Virus record (IMG/VR): IMGVR_UViG_3300009420_000089
Span: 1 to 24,041 of that record
Length of the DNA: 24,041 nucleotides
Direction: 5' to 3' (one strand)
Source: a virus
Shown: positions 19,001 through 23,646 of the stretch, in pieces
Numbering within the stretch: the first letter of the stretch is position 1
Layout: each line of letters starts with the position of its first letter
Made by a program: the position numbers and the translations under genes
The notes under the pieces: model-generated
The model's input: only the letters and a program-made list of their open reading frames with translations
The model's database searches: none
Told to the model about the DNA's origin: nothing

Positions 19001-19059
19001 ATGCAGAAAGTTTAGTAGCACGGTTCTTTAAGGCAGAAAAGGTAGAGCTTCCCAAATAA
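4036..19059 (+). CDS. Giant baseplate/tail structural protein, 5007 residues
   Basis: One unbroken 15-kb frame. Its position directly after gene 6 and before a collar-domain fibre gene is where T4 has genes 7 to 11. I infer an outer baseplate wedge and fibre-docking role; overall it resembles giant virion proteins of marine T4-like phages. Layout by residue: 1-190 conserved start with F-R-E-Y-Y-W-L-P; 191-272 cupredoxin-like; about 630-940 beta domains; 1205-1400 a conserved region starting D-R-P-H-S-H-P-W; chitin-binding-like modules near 1507-1550, 1770-1812, 2273-2305 and 2868-2912; FG-GAP propeller 2180-3190 with insertions; 3266-3560 conserved alpha/beta-looking region; G-x-G-Y repeats 3576-3640 and 3936-4000; fibre-type GDGST domains from about 4190 to the end. 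I see no signal peptide or membrane segment, and cysteine is rare. Start: ATG in the TAATG overlap with GGAGG upstream. Structural role is likely; the precise T4 equivalent is uncertain. Confidence 0.85.
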   Translation: MAQDESPIPVNGESTNRNTADLLPRYFRTVANKKFLSSTLDQMMQPGVVEKVDGFIGRKDAKAFKAGDNYLQEVSDNRQNYQLEPVATITNNLGNTTFYRDYRDFTNSAKIRNTDNSNHSLFNSQEYYSWDPHVNFDKFVNFREYYWLPAGPNEVPVYGAARNITSTYNVKRQDNVDNNSYIFSDENIVSNPTLTLYRGQTYKFDVNTVDMPFSIRTTRDNEDTTNLYTTGINKNNIEKGVITWTVDLESPEYLYYVNGNDIEASGLIVIKDIRDNTELDVASAIIGKKTYTMQNGYALTNGMKVKFYGKITPEQYGKGSWYIEGVGDSIQLISEEDLVITADYLTDVSTEFDNQGFAALPFDDATSYATLKDYIVINRASKDRNQWSRYNKWTHRSVIENIATINNVPVVLDQNYRATRPIVEFDAGLKLFNFGTEAKTAVDLIDTVTKDVFSDIEGQTGYFVDGIELVTGMRVLFTADPDSFVSGKIYQVSFISQNGNTQISLKETTDTAPLQDETVLSKSGVKYKGKIFYYTGTTWQQAQDKTKVNQQPLFDLYNDEGTQLSALESSSFVGNKIFSYKVGMGANDTELGFPLSYRTIQNSGDIVFDFNLLSDTYRYDELAEVYTVSTDTALLKKYSNRTTFVNQSAWTTAPAKSQQLVVTQQVVTNERTNNFIVDVYNRSGDLNDLVVKVYVDNVRKRDGVDYTINRVNGYAYVTFNTNLVLNNSLVIKTSSSAAKTSNGYYEFPINFEKNPQNENVTTFTLGEVLDHVDSIVDNVDGFVGTYPGVSNLRDLGKVAPFGLKFVQHSGPINLALYNLTDKDYDAIEAMKYSGIEYIKFKREFLRVANDLGVDSTDKLHVDSVFATLNETKTNDDPFYFSDMIPHGGDSKVSHIIEDQSQTIFSLARGVDFTKLSQLAVLAYLNETQLVLNKDYTVSSSGFLTLVNAPTAGDILDVYEFPSTDGCWVPPTPTKLGLYPKFTPEIYLDDTYISESTDVAGPYKIYARDETTTLSYKGKVGWFYPLFTDEVSAQQEDLRNNGTGFAHTHVFAGTNTVFYMPSSNMNHATNDSQSYIEYPNAQAVLQGHDGSIWKCFGDFRDRLLLDLEKRIYNNLKLPYNESIVDIADFVESQNRKTGFTRKKISKTMISDFNRWLETVGTPDYVTNTYYKAGNGFTYYYGRAGNFANEPLSGFWRSIYKDLYNTDRPHSHPWEVLGLKEKPTWFESVYGSAPYSSNNLILWEDLANGIVREPNKKVTYRNKFKNAQIYNYIPVDESGNLLPPSQTGYAQGGIDSTYDSEFTFGDEAPVESAWRKSSHYPFSLMTAWALNQPAQFFGLAFDRSRIVRNGAEQLVYEDTSKRIELINLQFPNGVTGSTRVLTAGIVNYVQGYLASNQTLRFTEYKTNLTNIENKLASKIGGFTQKSKFRLILDARTPTNEGNVFVPEENYRIHLTKSIPLDVYSYSGMIVEITPSGYIVKGYDKDSPIFKYYPPRAKSNDPVITIGGISENFLIYTAGKRYETGQIVESSDSYFRVKVSHTAGDAFDAGNFQQLAELPIEGGASARISDTFVDTLSEVQYRTLYRDRQDVVDLMMGYQKYLTSVGFKFDNYNQTIQEIENWRLSAKEFLFWTTQNWETGTILTVSPSANTIAFGKPYTVVDDIYDNFYDYSLLKADGKRLLSDFATTERDNTNEFGLRVKNTQDGVYHLKIPVIQNEHVVIIDNSTVFGDVIYNRAQGYRQERIKVKGYRSDEWNGSYNIPGFIFDDAVVTEWLAWKDYSIGSLVKHKQYYYVASVNIVGSKTFNDSEFLILPKKPEQGLLPNLDYKAKQFADFFDLDSDNFDIEQQRLAQHTIGYQKRKYLENIITDDVSQFKFYQGAIQDKGTKNVLTKLFDKLGSASKDSLEFYEEWAIRAGRYGATDGDDQFDVLLNEAKYRQEPQLVELVDVVNPQDTSLIYRLDRNNIYVKSKDYAHTPFPTKFFNDDNSYTQTAGYVNPSDVALSLLNYDDILTQDPVSVGTYIWTAKDKSGLSWSVYKSEKTDYKITEVTESQEDVFTITVNGVANFEAGEIISISSVDADTDGFYKVISASLNVVRLASTTDVVASSSTSGYVIKFVPARLPTLATANESIKADRNTQFSLTGNTSATSNLWVDDDDTGKWTVLQNKQVYELKSDIINTSLGLNFDSSEKDFGSAVSVTKNNNRIAITSPKDLNGSVYIFQRPSDNTDFGFLQQIDEQTLLFDSNGGFGQSVALSPDGKYLAIGSPHASNTKSKLKGDYANTLSYVTGDIVLYSSQLWKADRNIDADALQVFSNTASGQQSIVNDYVAFSQSYPTVEFMVRGDYALGTTEATDHILIRAEKEQFEGTKAGDILTLKWNNYITSAQAGTAPFNSDTTLTQAFIEGQHTIVSKVQNIAYIQSALSIPDVGSEITTATCRATIAYRKFNDENQMTVYVNNVNGVFEATGSIYSNGILVGAYETVLPITDDYYTGWWQVDVGSSFTTSNLTDTNPNLVVSNITLQNNAVNNPYFSNILDTKQLQSSATPTAASYIGILSHTQGQSNVQVVDSKWFVRTPLAHGNSLNVNDKVSMWLNEIRVNGLVQDPSAIGLTFTGTNKEQTIVDIWNGWTEVRLTNFDLNGDPFIPTVGAIVTDSASGNTATIAYVERAFSTVRLFLKDKSGPWALGSDFSANSNVSFIENDSTVRIIGPVSNTHLENTISGPLIIFDTGVNIPIVASGTNYLRDLEYWLYSDTVIQGINATAPPPSSINLDWERVYNLPLATNGYETNLTEQGTFAVYELKGSDYKLINYYTVPNSADFRKLGTKLKFVQPTNSSYKLFIHAEGNGTEGNQGRIYFVNKNATENWALSVQANYRGDFSQASPYYENEYVRVGDTVYKATTNLIPGMFNVSQWTAQTSGVDLLGYVPNDTNFSLVESTLEQANLEAFGTDFDVSLDGSVMISNSMYTSVYEIESGDAVLGLDSSIANRKVVVYRLNNASFEYSQILEPFNITEDFGSTIAVSNDGTKIAVGAPLNSDLVDGGGCVYLYVQSGNTYVYSQTLRPVDTSNNTQFGSKLDFDGSTLAVTSRGGDNITATTFDANTTSLDNGSTEFTIVDAGSGVISIYEIINNTLLYSQDFAYNLDTQDFGNRLTVNNNHIYVGLPKQQVSNSSILDKGLVAEYRKPIASTSWKTLRSPVIPADTSKFKGVHLYNKTTNQLVTYLDYIDPIQGKIAGPAEQEISFKTSYDPASYNTALTASGLTARELDYTSDKWVGKLWWDIDSAKFINHHQGDITESSANFNKLFPNTQIDVYEWIESTLLPSEWDGQADTEAGIAKNISGTTKYSDNAYSTRRRYDSATQIFTTYYYYWVRAKATLPEIENRVVTCADVIRYITDPASMNYKFVAILGNNKFAIHNCESFIENTSTAISFNWWTIENQQQPTHIQYQLVSDGHVTSVPNIGIEEKWFDSLVGLDKNDRPVPDINLSVKEKYGALNEPRQSWFINKTEARKQFIERANNVLSKNLVVDDFDLSKLTQFDPQPTIVTGKFDTTADSYAEIGFVSIAKVKPAVLTLEVENGSVVNVQIVDGGQGYITSPTYKIINKEGTGAELEFTLDVNGTISAVNIINAGANYTSTLSITVRRFSVLVKNDESVGGKWSVYQWNGNEYIRTLTQSYDVNLYWNYKDWYATTYNQFTFINHTVDSSYQIYGLDDAIGDVVKINSVGTGGWLLLKKVDDQDTADYSVNYNTVGRENGTIEFKNSLYDVTSASIAYDGASFDKLFYDTEPNTEFRKILSILKNNIFVDNLAIHWNELFFASLRYVFSEQPNVDWAFKTSFVTAKHNVGELAQKITFQNDSLPSYQNYVEEMKPYKTKIREYLSSYEKTDPANNTITDFDLTPYYDEQAGKIIPQSVQIIDGKVVSGLSDIANYPSKHWLDNAGFQLTSISIADSGSGYTDPPKIVISGGGGSGATAQAYIGNQKVTSVTVTNLGSGYLTAPTIEVIGSLIDGGTVARLSPILGEGKARSAHIRCKFDRVSGTYLFQTLLETQTFTSVLDQQNFNLKWPMQLKSTQITVTVDGLESLRSEYKFSNIKDVTKGYTRSAGRIAFTTPLKLGQVVVITYNKAPELLQAQDRINLYYNPITGMYGNDLSQLIGGVDYGGVEVSSFDFGTGSGWDSDEWFTTTYDTFDTTFEDEIFQLGDDSTRVLNFGAPLETGIVYNVYKNGVRLDDPNFGLASQTNTNAVITSITGASQTGVALFDDGVELASDIIVFDEDIINTGSGDILVFRKATSDGAFLPDPRSYDTVLSGGDMQFSTAKGFNPEEIIIDGDGFVTPTTSGGPEEQVPGQVQDSVDIKVFHRPKEGGSILSSNSYRTNGIETIFGFGIIPQNKHGLFVRIGDAIQAQSSYTVNYKNKTISFNSVVSANQDVNIMSISGNGKNVLDQGEFIGDGCTLAYVTKVHYTKTLDYYVTVDGETVETIMTSSGDSTEKDPKAMFIFGKAPADNSVINFAVYSSVDSFSKIETTEFTGDGSTAAFTLAKIPYSAKPNSHNVIVKQGNKILNPGYNQQFDVTTSAREYFLEMWQIPIGSFDNSDILVLLNGKELVIAVEYNLRPANSSIILEPGIGKDGDILEVYVRSDGEYAFGSIQVIDNQNTWVDSGAQLQLITAPGIGEKITVYTFNDHASMDFERQNFDVVSRSTLSVGSEDHIQFNHIKAGLVKLRYPAIDAQYVWLTINGVLKTPSVDYRLTDDKLFLKYNGSFADADVVEVLQFSAQGELQPKFGFSQFKDILNRNIYKRLGDIAPIKLAQPLSTFDKEIYLDDASNIGTPDKNSKIPGILFINGERIEYLVKQGNVLRQIQRGTLGTGAPTVHEVGSDVYNQGQMQTAPYMDETIINEQIGDNSTTVFELAFTPNSVNEFEVFVAGKRLRKTAISVFNPLLDQDSPEADETVPAEFSVDGTTPFLTLLNTPANNAKIQIVRRQGKRWTEPGISLNDAESLVARFFKAEKVELPK
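4606..4851 (+). other. Cupredoxin-like domain, copper ligands absent (residues 191-272)
   Basis: N-P-T-L-T-L-Y-R-G-Q-T-Y-K-F-D-V-N, then M-P-F-S-I, then G-V-I-T-W-T-V and L-Y-Y-V-N-G-N-D, ending in G-L-I-V-I. This order matches cupredoxin-like beta-sandwich domains of phage and marine bacterial proteins. The usual ligand positions H-P-F and Y-Y-C-x-x-H read M-P-F and Y-Y-V-N-G-N-D, so a metal site is unlikely. Fold assignment is by pattern only. Confidence 0.5.
10570..13590 (+). other. Seven-bladed FG-GAP beta-propeller with insertions
   Basis: Seven blade cores occur with F(or L)-G at residues 2189, 2245, 2818, 2942, 3010, 3067 and 3142. The best match the FG-GAP pattern F-G-x-x-x-x-(V/L)-x-x-(D)-G-x-x-(I/L)-A-(V/I)-G-(A/S)-P followed by a G-x-V-Y-x-Y strand, for example F-G-S-T-I-A-V-S-N-D-G-T-K-I-A-V-G-A-P. 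Blade 2 breaks after about residue 2270 and resumes at G2789-T-F-A-V-Y. A smaller insertion (about 2860-2915) follows blade 3. Integrin-type propellers have seven blades, so the count is what a closed ring needs. Confidence 0.65.
14761..16020 (+). repeat. Two pairs of G-x-G-Y protein repeats
   Basis: Residues 3576-3640 and 3936-4000 of the giant protein each hold two units of the form V-x-(I/V)-x-x-x-G-x-G-Y-x-x-x-P-x-x-x-I. The aligned tyrosines are Y3587 and Y3627 (40 apart) and Y3949 and Y3988 (39 apart); the second reads A-N-Y. The third unit is followed by a glycine-rich turn. The two pairs are separated by about 300 residues of other sequence. Confidence 0.7.
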
Positions 19060-19064
19060 ATACA
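19055..19064 (+). promoter_or_regulatory. Putative late promoter overlapping the giant gene's stop
   Basis: AATAAATACA contains the shared octamer ATAAATAC (19056-19063) and overlaps the TAA stop at 19057-19059. It ends 16 to 19 bases before the candidate ATGs of the next gene. One mismatch to T4 TATAAATA. Confidence 0.6.
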
Positions 19065-19080
19065 GTATAGGAAAAAGGTA

Positions 19081-19692
19081 ATGATGGATAACATAAAAGA
19101 AGAAAACGGAGTTATGCTCCAAGGACACATTAAGATTTCTAACCCAGAAACGGGCGAAGTTATTGTGGATAAACGTAATGCAATCCATTACGAGAATATG
19201 AGTATATCACTTGCTGAAAGTTTAGCTAATGCTGGACAGGGTACTATCTACCAAATGGCATTTGGTAATGGTGGTACAAGCATTGACCCAACAGGGATCA
19301 TAACGTACCTTACTCCAAACAGCACAGGGACAAACGCTAGTCTTTATAATCAAACATTTATTAAAGTAGTTGATGACAGAAGCGTTAATAATACAGACCC
19401 TGCAAGAAATAAGATTGAAACAAGGCATGTAAGCGGAACAAATTACACAGATATTGTAGTAAGTTGTTTACTTGATTACGGTGAGCCTAGTGGACAAGAT
19501 GCTATTGATAACGCAACCAATGCTGATAGCTTGTATGTGTTTGATGAGTTGGGGCTAGTTAGTTACCTTTCATCAGGACAAGGCAGATTGTTAACACATG
19601 TAATTTTCCACCCAGTACAAAAGAGTTTGAATAGACTTATTCAAATTGACTATACTGTGCGTGTACAAAGTTTATCGGGGTTTAACGAATAA
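19081..19692 (+). CDS. Conserved virion structural protein, about 200 residues
   Basis: 203 residues from the first ATG. The sequence starts ATGATG, and AAAGG (19074-19078) lies only two bases before the first ATG but five before the second, so 19084 (202 residues) is the better start. I recognise the pattern from marine T4-like phages: an N-terminal G-H-I-K-I-x-x-P-E-T-G-E-V with N-A-I-H, then F-G-N-G-G at 61-65, F-D-E-L-G-L at 154-159, and a C-terminal L-L-T-H-V-I-F-H-P with N-R-L-I-Q-I-D-Y-T. The family is annotated only as virion structural or hypothetical, to my knowledge. Between a baseplate giant and fibre genes, it could be a small adaptor joining fibres to the baseplate; that is inference. 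No similarity to T4 gp8, gp9 or gp11 is evident by eye. Its stop overlaps the next ATG (TAATG), pointing to coupled translation. Confidence 0.7.
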   Translation: MMDNIKEENGVMLQGHIKISNPETGEVIVDKRNAIHYENMSISLAESLANAGQGTIYQMAFGNGGTSIDPTGIITYLTPNSTGTNASLYNQTFIKVVDDRSVNNTDPARNKIETRHVSGTNYTDIVVSCLLDYGEPSGQDAIDNATNADSLYVFDELGLVSYLSSGQGRLLTHVIFHPVQKSLNRLIQIDYTVRVQSLSGFNE

Positions 19693-21773
19693 TGGCATAT
19701 ACAATTAACTACTCAGACAGTAACAAAGGTATTATTTCAATTGAAGATAGTACAATTAATCAGCAAACCAGTCTAGATATTCCTGGACGTAACACTACTA
19801 GTTATGGGTCAGTTATTGCCGAGAACTTCTTAAAACAATTAGAAAACTTTGCTAATACTACGGCGCCTAGAAATCCAATTCAAGGACAACTATGGTATGA
19901 TAGTTCAACTGGTGTTGATACACTTAAACTGTACGATGGCACAGTTTGGAGTAATGCTAGTGGACTTAAAAAGGGAAGTACTGCACCTGACGTAGCAAAT
20001 GCACTAACAGGCGATCTTTGGTCAGATACAGACAACAATCAGTTATATATTTTTACAGGTAGTGGTTGGACATTAGTTGGACCAGAATATAGTGATGGTC
20101 TTTTAACTGGGGCAAAGCCAGTTATTATAACAGGTAAAGATGAAGTACTTTATACTATATTACAACTTGAAGTTTCGGGTTCTCCGTTAGCAATTTATTC
20201 TACAAGAACCTTCCAGCCAAAAAGTACAATCGCAGGATTTACAATAATTCAACCAGGACTGAACCTTTCAACAGCTAACATCAGCGGCGACGGAGTTAGT
20301 AAGTATCTTGGCACTAGTGAAAAAGCAGAAAACTTAATTGTATCCGGAGCAAGTGTTGCGGCAAGTAATTTCTTACGTGGAGACGTTGCAAGTACATCAA
20401 CACAGAAATTAACAATTAGTAACAACTCGGGAATACAAGTTGGGCAAGATGCTATTGTTACTTTAGACGTTCAAGGAACTTCGGGAGTTGTTACTAACTT
20501 AACATCGGGTGCTCCAATTGACTTTAAAGTTAACAACTTAGGTGTACAAAAAAATGTTATTAGAATTGACTCGACTGAAAAAGTTGGCATTAACACACTA
20601 AGCCCAGCTGAAGCATTAGACGTAGCAGGATCAATTCAAACAAGTGCAAACTTAATTGTACAGGGTACAACAGATAGTTCTAGTATTGGTACAGGTGCTG
20701 TTAAAATTAGCGGCGGTGTAGGCATTGCTAAAAAGCTATTTGTCGGAACAGATTTTAGTGTTGCAGGGTCAACCACCAGTGGAGCAATTACTCCTATATC
20801 AACACAGAGTTATGCACTAGGTAGCACAACAAAACGTTGGTCAACTGTACATGCAGTTGAATTTAGAGGTAACTTAATTGGTAACATTACTGGTACAGTT
20901 ACAGGTGGCGCGGCAAATGCTAACAAACTTACAAGCGCAAGTACATTTGAGCTTTCAGGTGATGTAAGTTCTAATCAAATTACTTTTGACGGCCAAATAG
21001 GCGGCACAACAAAAACATTTACAACATCAATTAGTAATACATTTATTGCTAACAAAACATTAGCTACAGTACCAAACACAGACGATGAAATTATTATTAA
21101 CAGAATTTCAGGTGATGATACTGGAGTATTTAAGATATCACAAGCCGCACTAGTAAGCAGTGTACCTACAATACCAGTTGGTTCGTTAATGCCATTTGGC
21201 GGCATTAACACCCCGGATGGATGGTTAGTGTGCGATGGATCAGAAGTTAGAATTTCTGACTATTTAACGTTATATAACAGTATACAATACCAATTTAAAG
21301 ACCAAAGTCAAGTATCATCGGGATTCTTTGGACTTCCGGACTTTAGAGGTAGATTTGCACTTGGTGCTGATAACTTAGGTGGCGCTAGTGCAAACAGAGT
21401 TTCAGATGCTAACGCTGATACAGTAGGTCTTGGATCTGGTGTTGAAAGTAGAGTAATTGATGTTAAAAACTTACCAGAACACGAGCATGATTTAAGATCA
21501 CCAAAAGGTGCTCAGTTTTATGTAATGCTTGACGATAGTGGTACACAGCAAGATGCTGACACATTACCGTATGATGCACCCACTGGTTCGCAAGCTGGAC
21601 AAGCTCGTACATCATCAGGTGGTGTGTTAAACAGACGAAACATTACTTATAATTCAGTTACGGGACTTGAAGAATACGAAACATTTGATGTTACGGAACT
21701 TGGAACACCATATAACGTGATGAACCCATTCTTAACAGTAAGTTACATTATCTATACAGGAGTTGGGGGCTAA
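19692..21773 (+). CDS. Short-tail-fibre-like protein with tail collar domain (gp12-like)
   Basis: 693 residues. Residues 1-135 form a domain shared with the next two genes, with two W-x-D hairpin motifs (G65-Q-L-W-Y-D70 and G107-D-L-W-S-D112). The middle is repetitive beta-rich fibre shaft, including V-G-I-N-T-x-x-P-x-x-x-L-D-V, G-A-V-K-I-S-G-G-V-G-I and G-N-I-T-G-T-V-T-G-G. A phage tail collar domain begins at V496 (G-S-L-M-P-F-G-G, G-W-L-V-C-D-G-S, F-G-L-P-D-F-R-G-R-F). After it comes L-P-E-H597-E-H599; in T4 gp12 an H-x-H pair from each chain of the trimer binds a central zinc. The C-terminus (N-P-F-L-T-V-S-Y-I-I-Y-T-G) is typical of this family. I infer a trimeric receptor-binding short fibre. 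Position after the baseplate genes agrees with T4 gene 12, but the N-terminal domain differs, so a symbol is withheld. Confidence 0.82.
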   Translation: MAYTINYSDSNKGIISIEDSTINQQTSLDIPGRNTTSYGSVIAENFLKQLENFANTTAPRNPIQGQLWYDSSTGVDTLKLYDGTVWSNASGLKKGSTAPDVANALTGDLWSDTDNNQLYIFTGSGWTLVGPEYSDGLLTGAKPVIITGKDEVLYTILQLEVSGSPLAIYSTRTFQPKSTIAGFTIIQPGLNLSTANISGDGVSKYLGTSEKAENLIVSGASVAASNFLRGDVASTSTQKLTISNNSGIQVGQDAIVTLDVQGTSGVVTNLTSGAPIDFKVNNLGVQKNVIRIDSTEKVGINTLSPAEALDVAGSIQTSANLIVQGTTDSSSIGTGAVKISGGVGIAKKLFVGTDFSVAGSTTSGAITPISTQSYALGSTTKRWSTVHAVEFRGNLIGNITGTVTGGAANANKLTSASTFELSGDVSSNQITFDGQIGGTTKTFTTSISNTFIANKTLATVPNTDDEIIINRISGDDTGVFKISQAALVSSVPTIPVGSLMPFGGINTPDGWLVCDGSEVRISDYLTLYNSIQYQFKDQSQVSSGFFGLPDFRGRFALGADNLGGASANRVSDANADTVGLGSGVESRVIDVKNLPEHEHDLRSPKGAQFYVMLDDSGTQQDADTLPYDAPTGSQAGQARTSSGGVLNRRNITYNSVTGLEEYETFDVTELGTPYNVMNPFLTVSYIIYTGVGG

Positions 21774-21776
21774 AAC

Positions 21777-23615
21777 ATGGCATATCAGATTAATAAAACA
21801 AGCGGTGCATTACTAGTTAATCTCGCAGACGGACAGGTTGATGTAGCAAGTACTGACATTACATTAATTGGTAAAAACTATACAGGATTCGGCGAAGCAA
21901 TAAATGAAAACTTTGTTTCAATGCTTGAAAACTTTGCAAATACATCAGCACCAACTACTCCATTAGCAGGACAAATTTGGTGGGATACTTCTTCATCAAG
22001 ACTTAAAGTTTATACAGGAGCAAACTGGACAACAGGCGGCGGCCCCTTAGTAGGATCAACTCAACCACCTATGGTTGCAGGCGACCTTTGGATTAACAAT
22101 GAACAGAACCAACTATACTTCTTTGACGGTACAGACTTGGGATTAGCAGGTCCTATCTACAATGCGTTCCAAGGCCAATCTGGTCCAGAAGTTATTACTG
22201 TTCTCGATAATACAGGAACAAGTAGAACTATTGTCAAGTATTGGGTCGGCGGAACATTTGTTGGATTATGGAGCAAAATTGAATTTACTCCCCAAAGTAT
22301 TGATACTATTCCAGGATACACAGGAACGGTTGTAAAAGGATTTAACGTTGTAGATGCAGACTTTGTCTTTGCTGGTACAGCAACAAGAACAACTGCGCTA
22401 GTTGATAGTAACAATGTATCAAGAACTGCGGCACAGTTCCTTGCTAGTGATTCAGACGATGCAACATCTGGTGCATTAACAGTTAGAAATAATAATGGCG
22501 TTACAGTAGGTCTTACAGACAACAATGTACTTAAAGTTGAAGCGTCGGGTGTAATAAGTGAAAACCAAGTATCAGGCGAAAACTACACTTTTAGAATGAC
22601 TACTAGTACTGGTAAAGTAGATGCAATGACTATTGATTCAGCAAATAGTCGAATTGGTGTTTTTAATACAGCACCTGCATATACCTTCGACGTTAACGGA
22701 AGTCTACGAGTTAGTGGCGATTTAATTATTGGTGGTGAACAATTAGTAGTTGACGTAGGCAAATTGTTAGTAAGAGATAAAAGTATTGAGCTTGCTAAAG
22801 GTGACGATAGTACATTGCTAGATGATGCAGGAGTTGACGAAGCAGGTATTATAGTAGCTTCGTCGGGTGGCAATAAATCTTGGTTATGGAGAAACAGCAC
22901 AAGTGCATGGACTTCAAATCAAAGTATTAATATTGAAACCGGTTCATTAAAGTTTGGCGGAGTAGATATTATTACTGGCTCAAATGCTAGTGGTATTACA
23001 CAGTTAGGTGCGCTTACATCAGCTTCTATTGGTAATATTTCGTTTACTGGTGGAATTGGAATGTCAACAGGAGCAGTAGACGGTGATGGCAATGGATTAA
23101 ACATTACTGCGGCCGGCAATATTAACCTTGTAACTGCAAGACAGATTAAAAACGTAACAGATCCAACAGCAAATCAAGACGTTGCAACTAAAGCATATGT
23201 TGATGCTAGTATTAATATAGAAGCACTTTCTATTGCATTAGATGTTACTGGAATAGGATCTGCTGGGACTACACAACAACATACAAATATTGGAACTATT
23301 CTTGAAGATATTGCTCCAGCAGTAACAAAACAGAATGGATCAGAAGCTAGAGTGCATTGTACAACAACTACAGGCGCTACAGCTACACTAACGGGATCTG
23401 CATTGGACACGGCGTTTAACGAAAGTACTGTACTTGTACAGCAAAAGGACAACGGCGGCGCAGATGACGGATCAGTAAGTGTTATACAAAGTGCTACATT
23501 TAACAATGCAACTGGTAACATTACATCGACTGTAACAAGGTCGTTAAAACTATTTAGAGTAGTAACAGGATCATGGGCATATGTACAAGACATATCTCAG
23601 GGCACTCTGATATAA
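21777..23615 (+). CDS. Tail-fibre-type structural protein, paralogue without collar domain
   Basis: 612 residues, starting three bases after the previous stop with GGGGG (21765-21769) as ribosome binding site. Residues 1-130 repeat the N-terminal domain of the preceding gene: G-K-N-Y-T-G-F-G-E-A-I-N-E-N-F, L-E-N-F-A-N-T-S-A-P, G65-Q-I-W-W-D70 and a second G102-D-L-W. The middle also parallels it, for example R-I-G-V-F-N-T-A-P-x-x-x-F-D-V-N-G-S-L-R-V-S-G-D-L. The C-terminal part is different: it has D-P-T-A-N-Q-D-V-A-T-K-A-Y-V-D-A, a motif common in phage fibre and tail proteins, then a beta-rich end of about 130 residues that I do not recognise. No collar domain or H-x-H pair is present. Likely a second fibre or whisker-like protein using the same docking domain; receptor unknown. 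The final TAA overlaps a late-promoter motif. Confidence 0.75.
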   Translation: MAYQINKTSGALLVNLADGQVDVASTDITLIGKNYTGFGEAINENFVSMLENFANTSAPTTPLAGQIWWDTSSSRLKVYTGANWTTGGGPLVGSTQPPMVAGDLWINNEQNQLYFFDGTDLGLAGPIYNAFQGQSGPEVITVLDNTGTSRTIVKYWVGGTFVGLWSKIEFTPQSIDTIPGYTGTVVKGFNVVDADFVFAGTATRTTALVDSNNVSRTAAQFLASDSDDATSGALTVRNNNGVTVGLTDNNVLKVEASGVISENQVSGENYTFRMTTSTGKVDAMTIDSANSRIGVFNTAPAYTFDVNGSLRVSGDLIIGGEQLVVDVGKLLVRDKSIELAKGDDSTLLDDAGVDEAGIIVASSGGNKSWLWRNSTSAWTSNQSINIETGSLKFGGVDIITGSNASGITQLGALTSASIGNISFTGGIGMSTGAVDGDGNGLNITAAGNINLVTARQIKNVTDPTANQDVATKAYVDASINIEALSIALDVTGIGSAGTTQQHTNIGTILEDIAPAVTKQNGSEARVHCTTTTGATATLTGSALDTAFNESTVLVQQKDNGGADDGSVSVIQSATFNNATGNITSTVTRSLKLFRVVTGSWAYVQDISQGTLI

Positions 23616-23620
23616 ATACA
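23611..23620 (+). promoter_or_regulatory. Putative late promoter, exact TATAAATA
   Basis: TATAAATACA is a perfect T4 late-promoter core and overlaps the TAA stop (23613-23615) of the preceding gene. The shared octamer ATAAATAC is 23612-23619. The next ATG is at 23647, preceded by AGGGG at 23633-23637. Confidence 0.7.
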
Positions 23621-23646
23621 TATAACACAATTAGGGGTTTAAAAGA

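Noticed and set aside
23174-23593. Minus-strand open frame of 139 codons, with similar ones at 10278-10640, 22157-22525 and 22583-22900
   Set aside because: Shadows of fibre and giant genes; composition is what antisense of Ala/Ser/Thr/Val-rich beta proteins gives.
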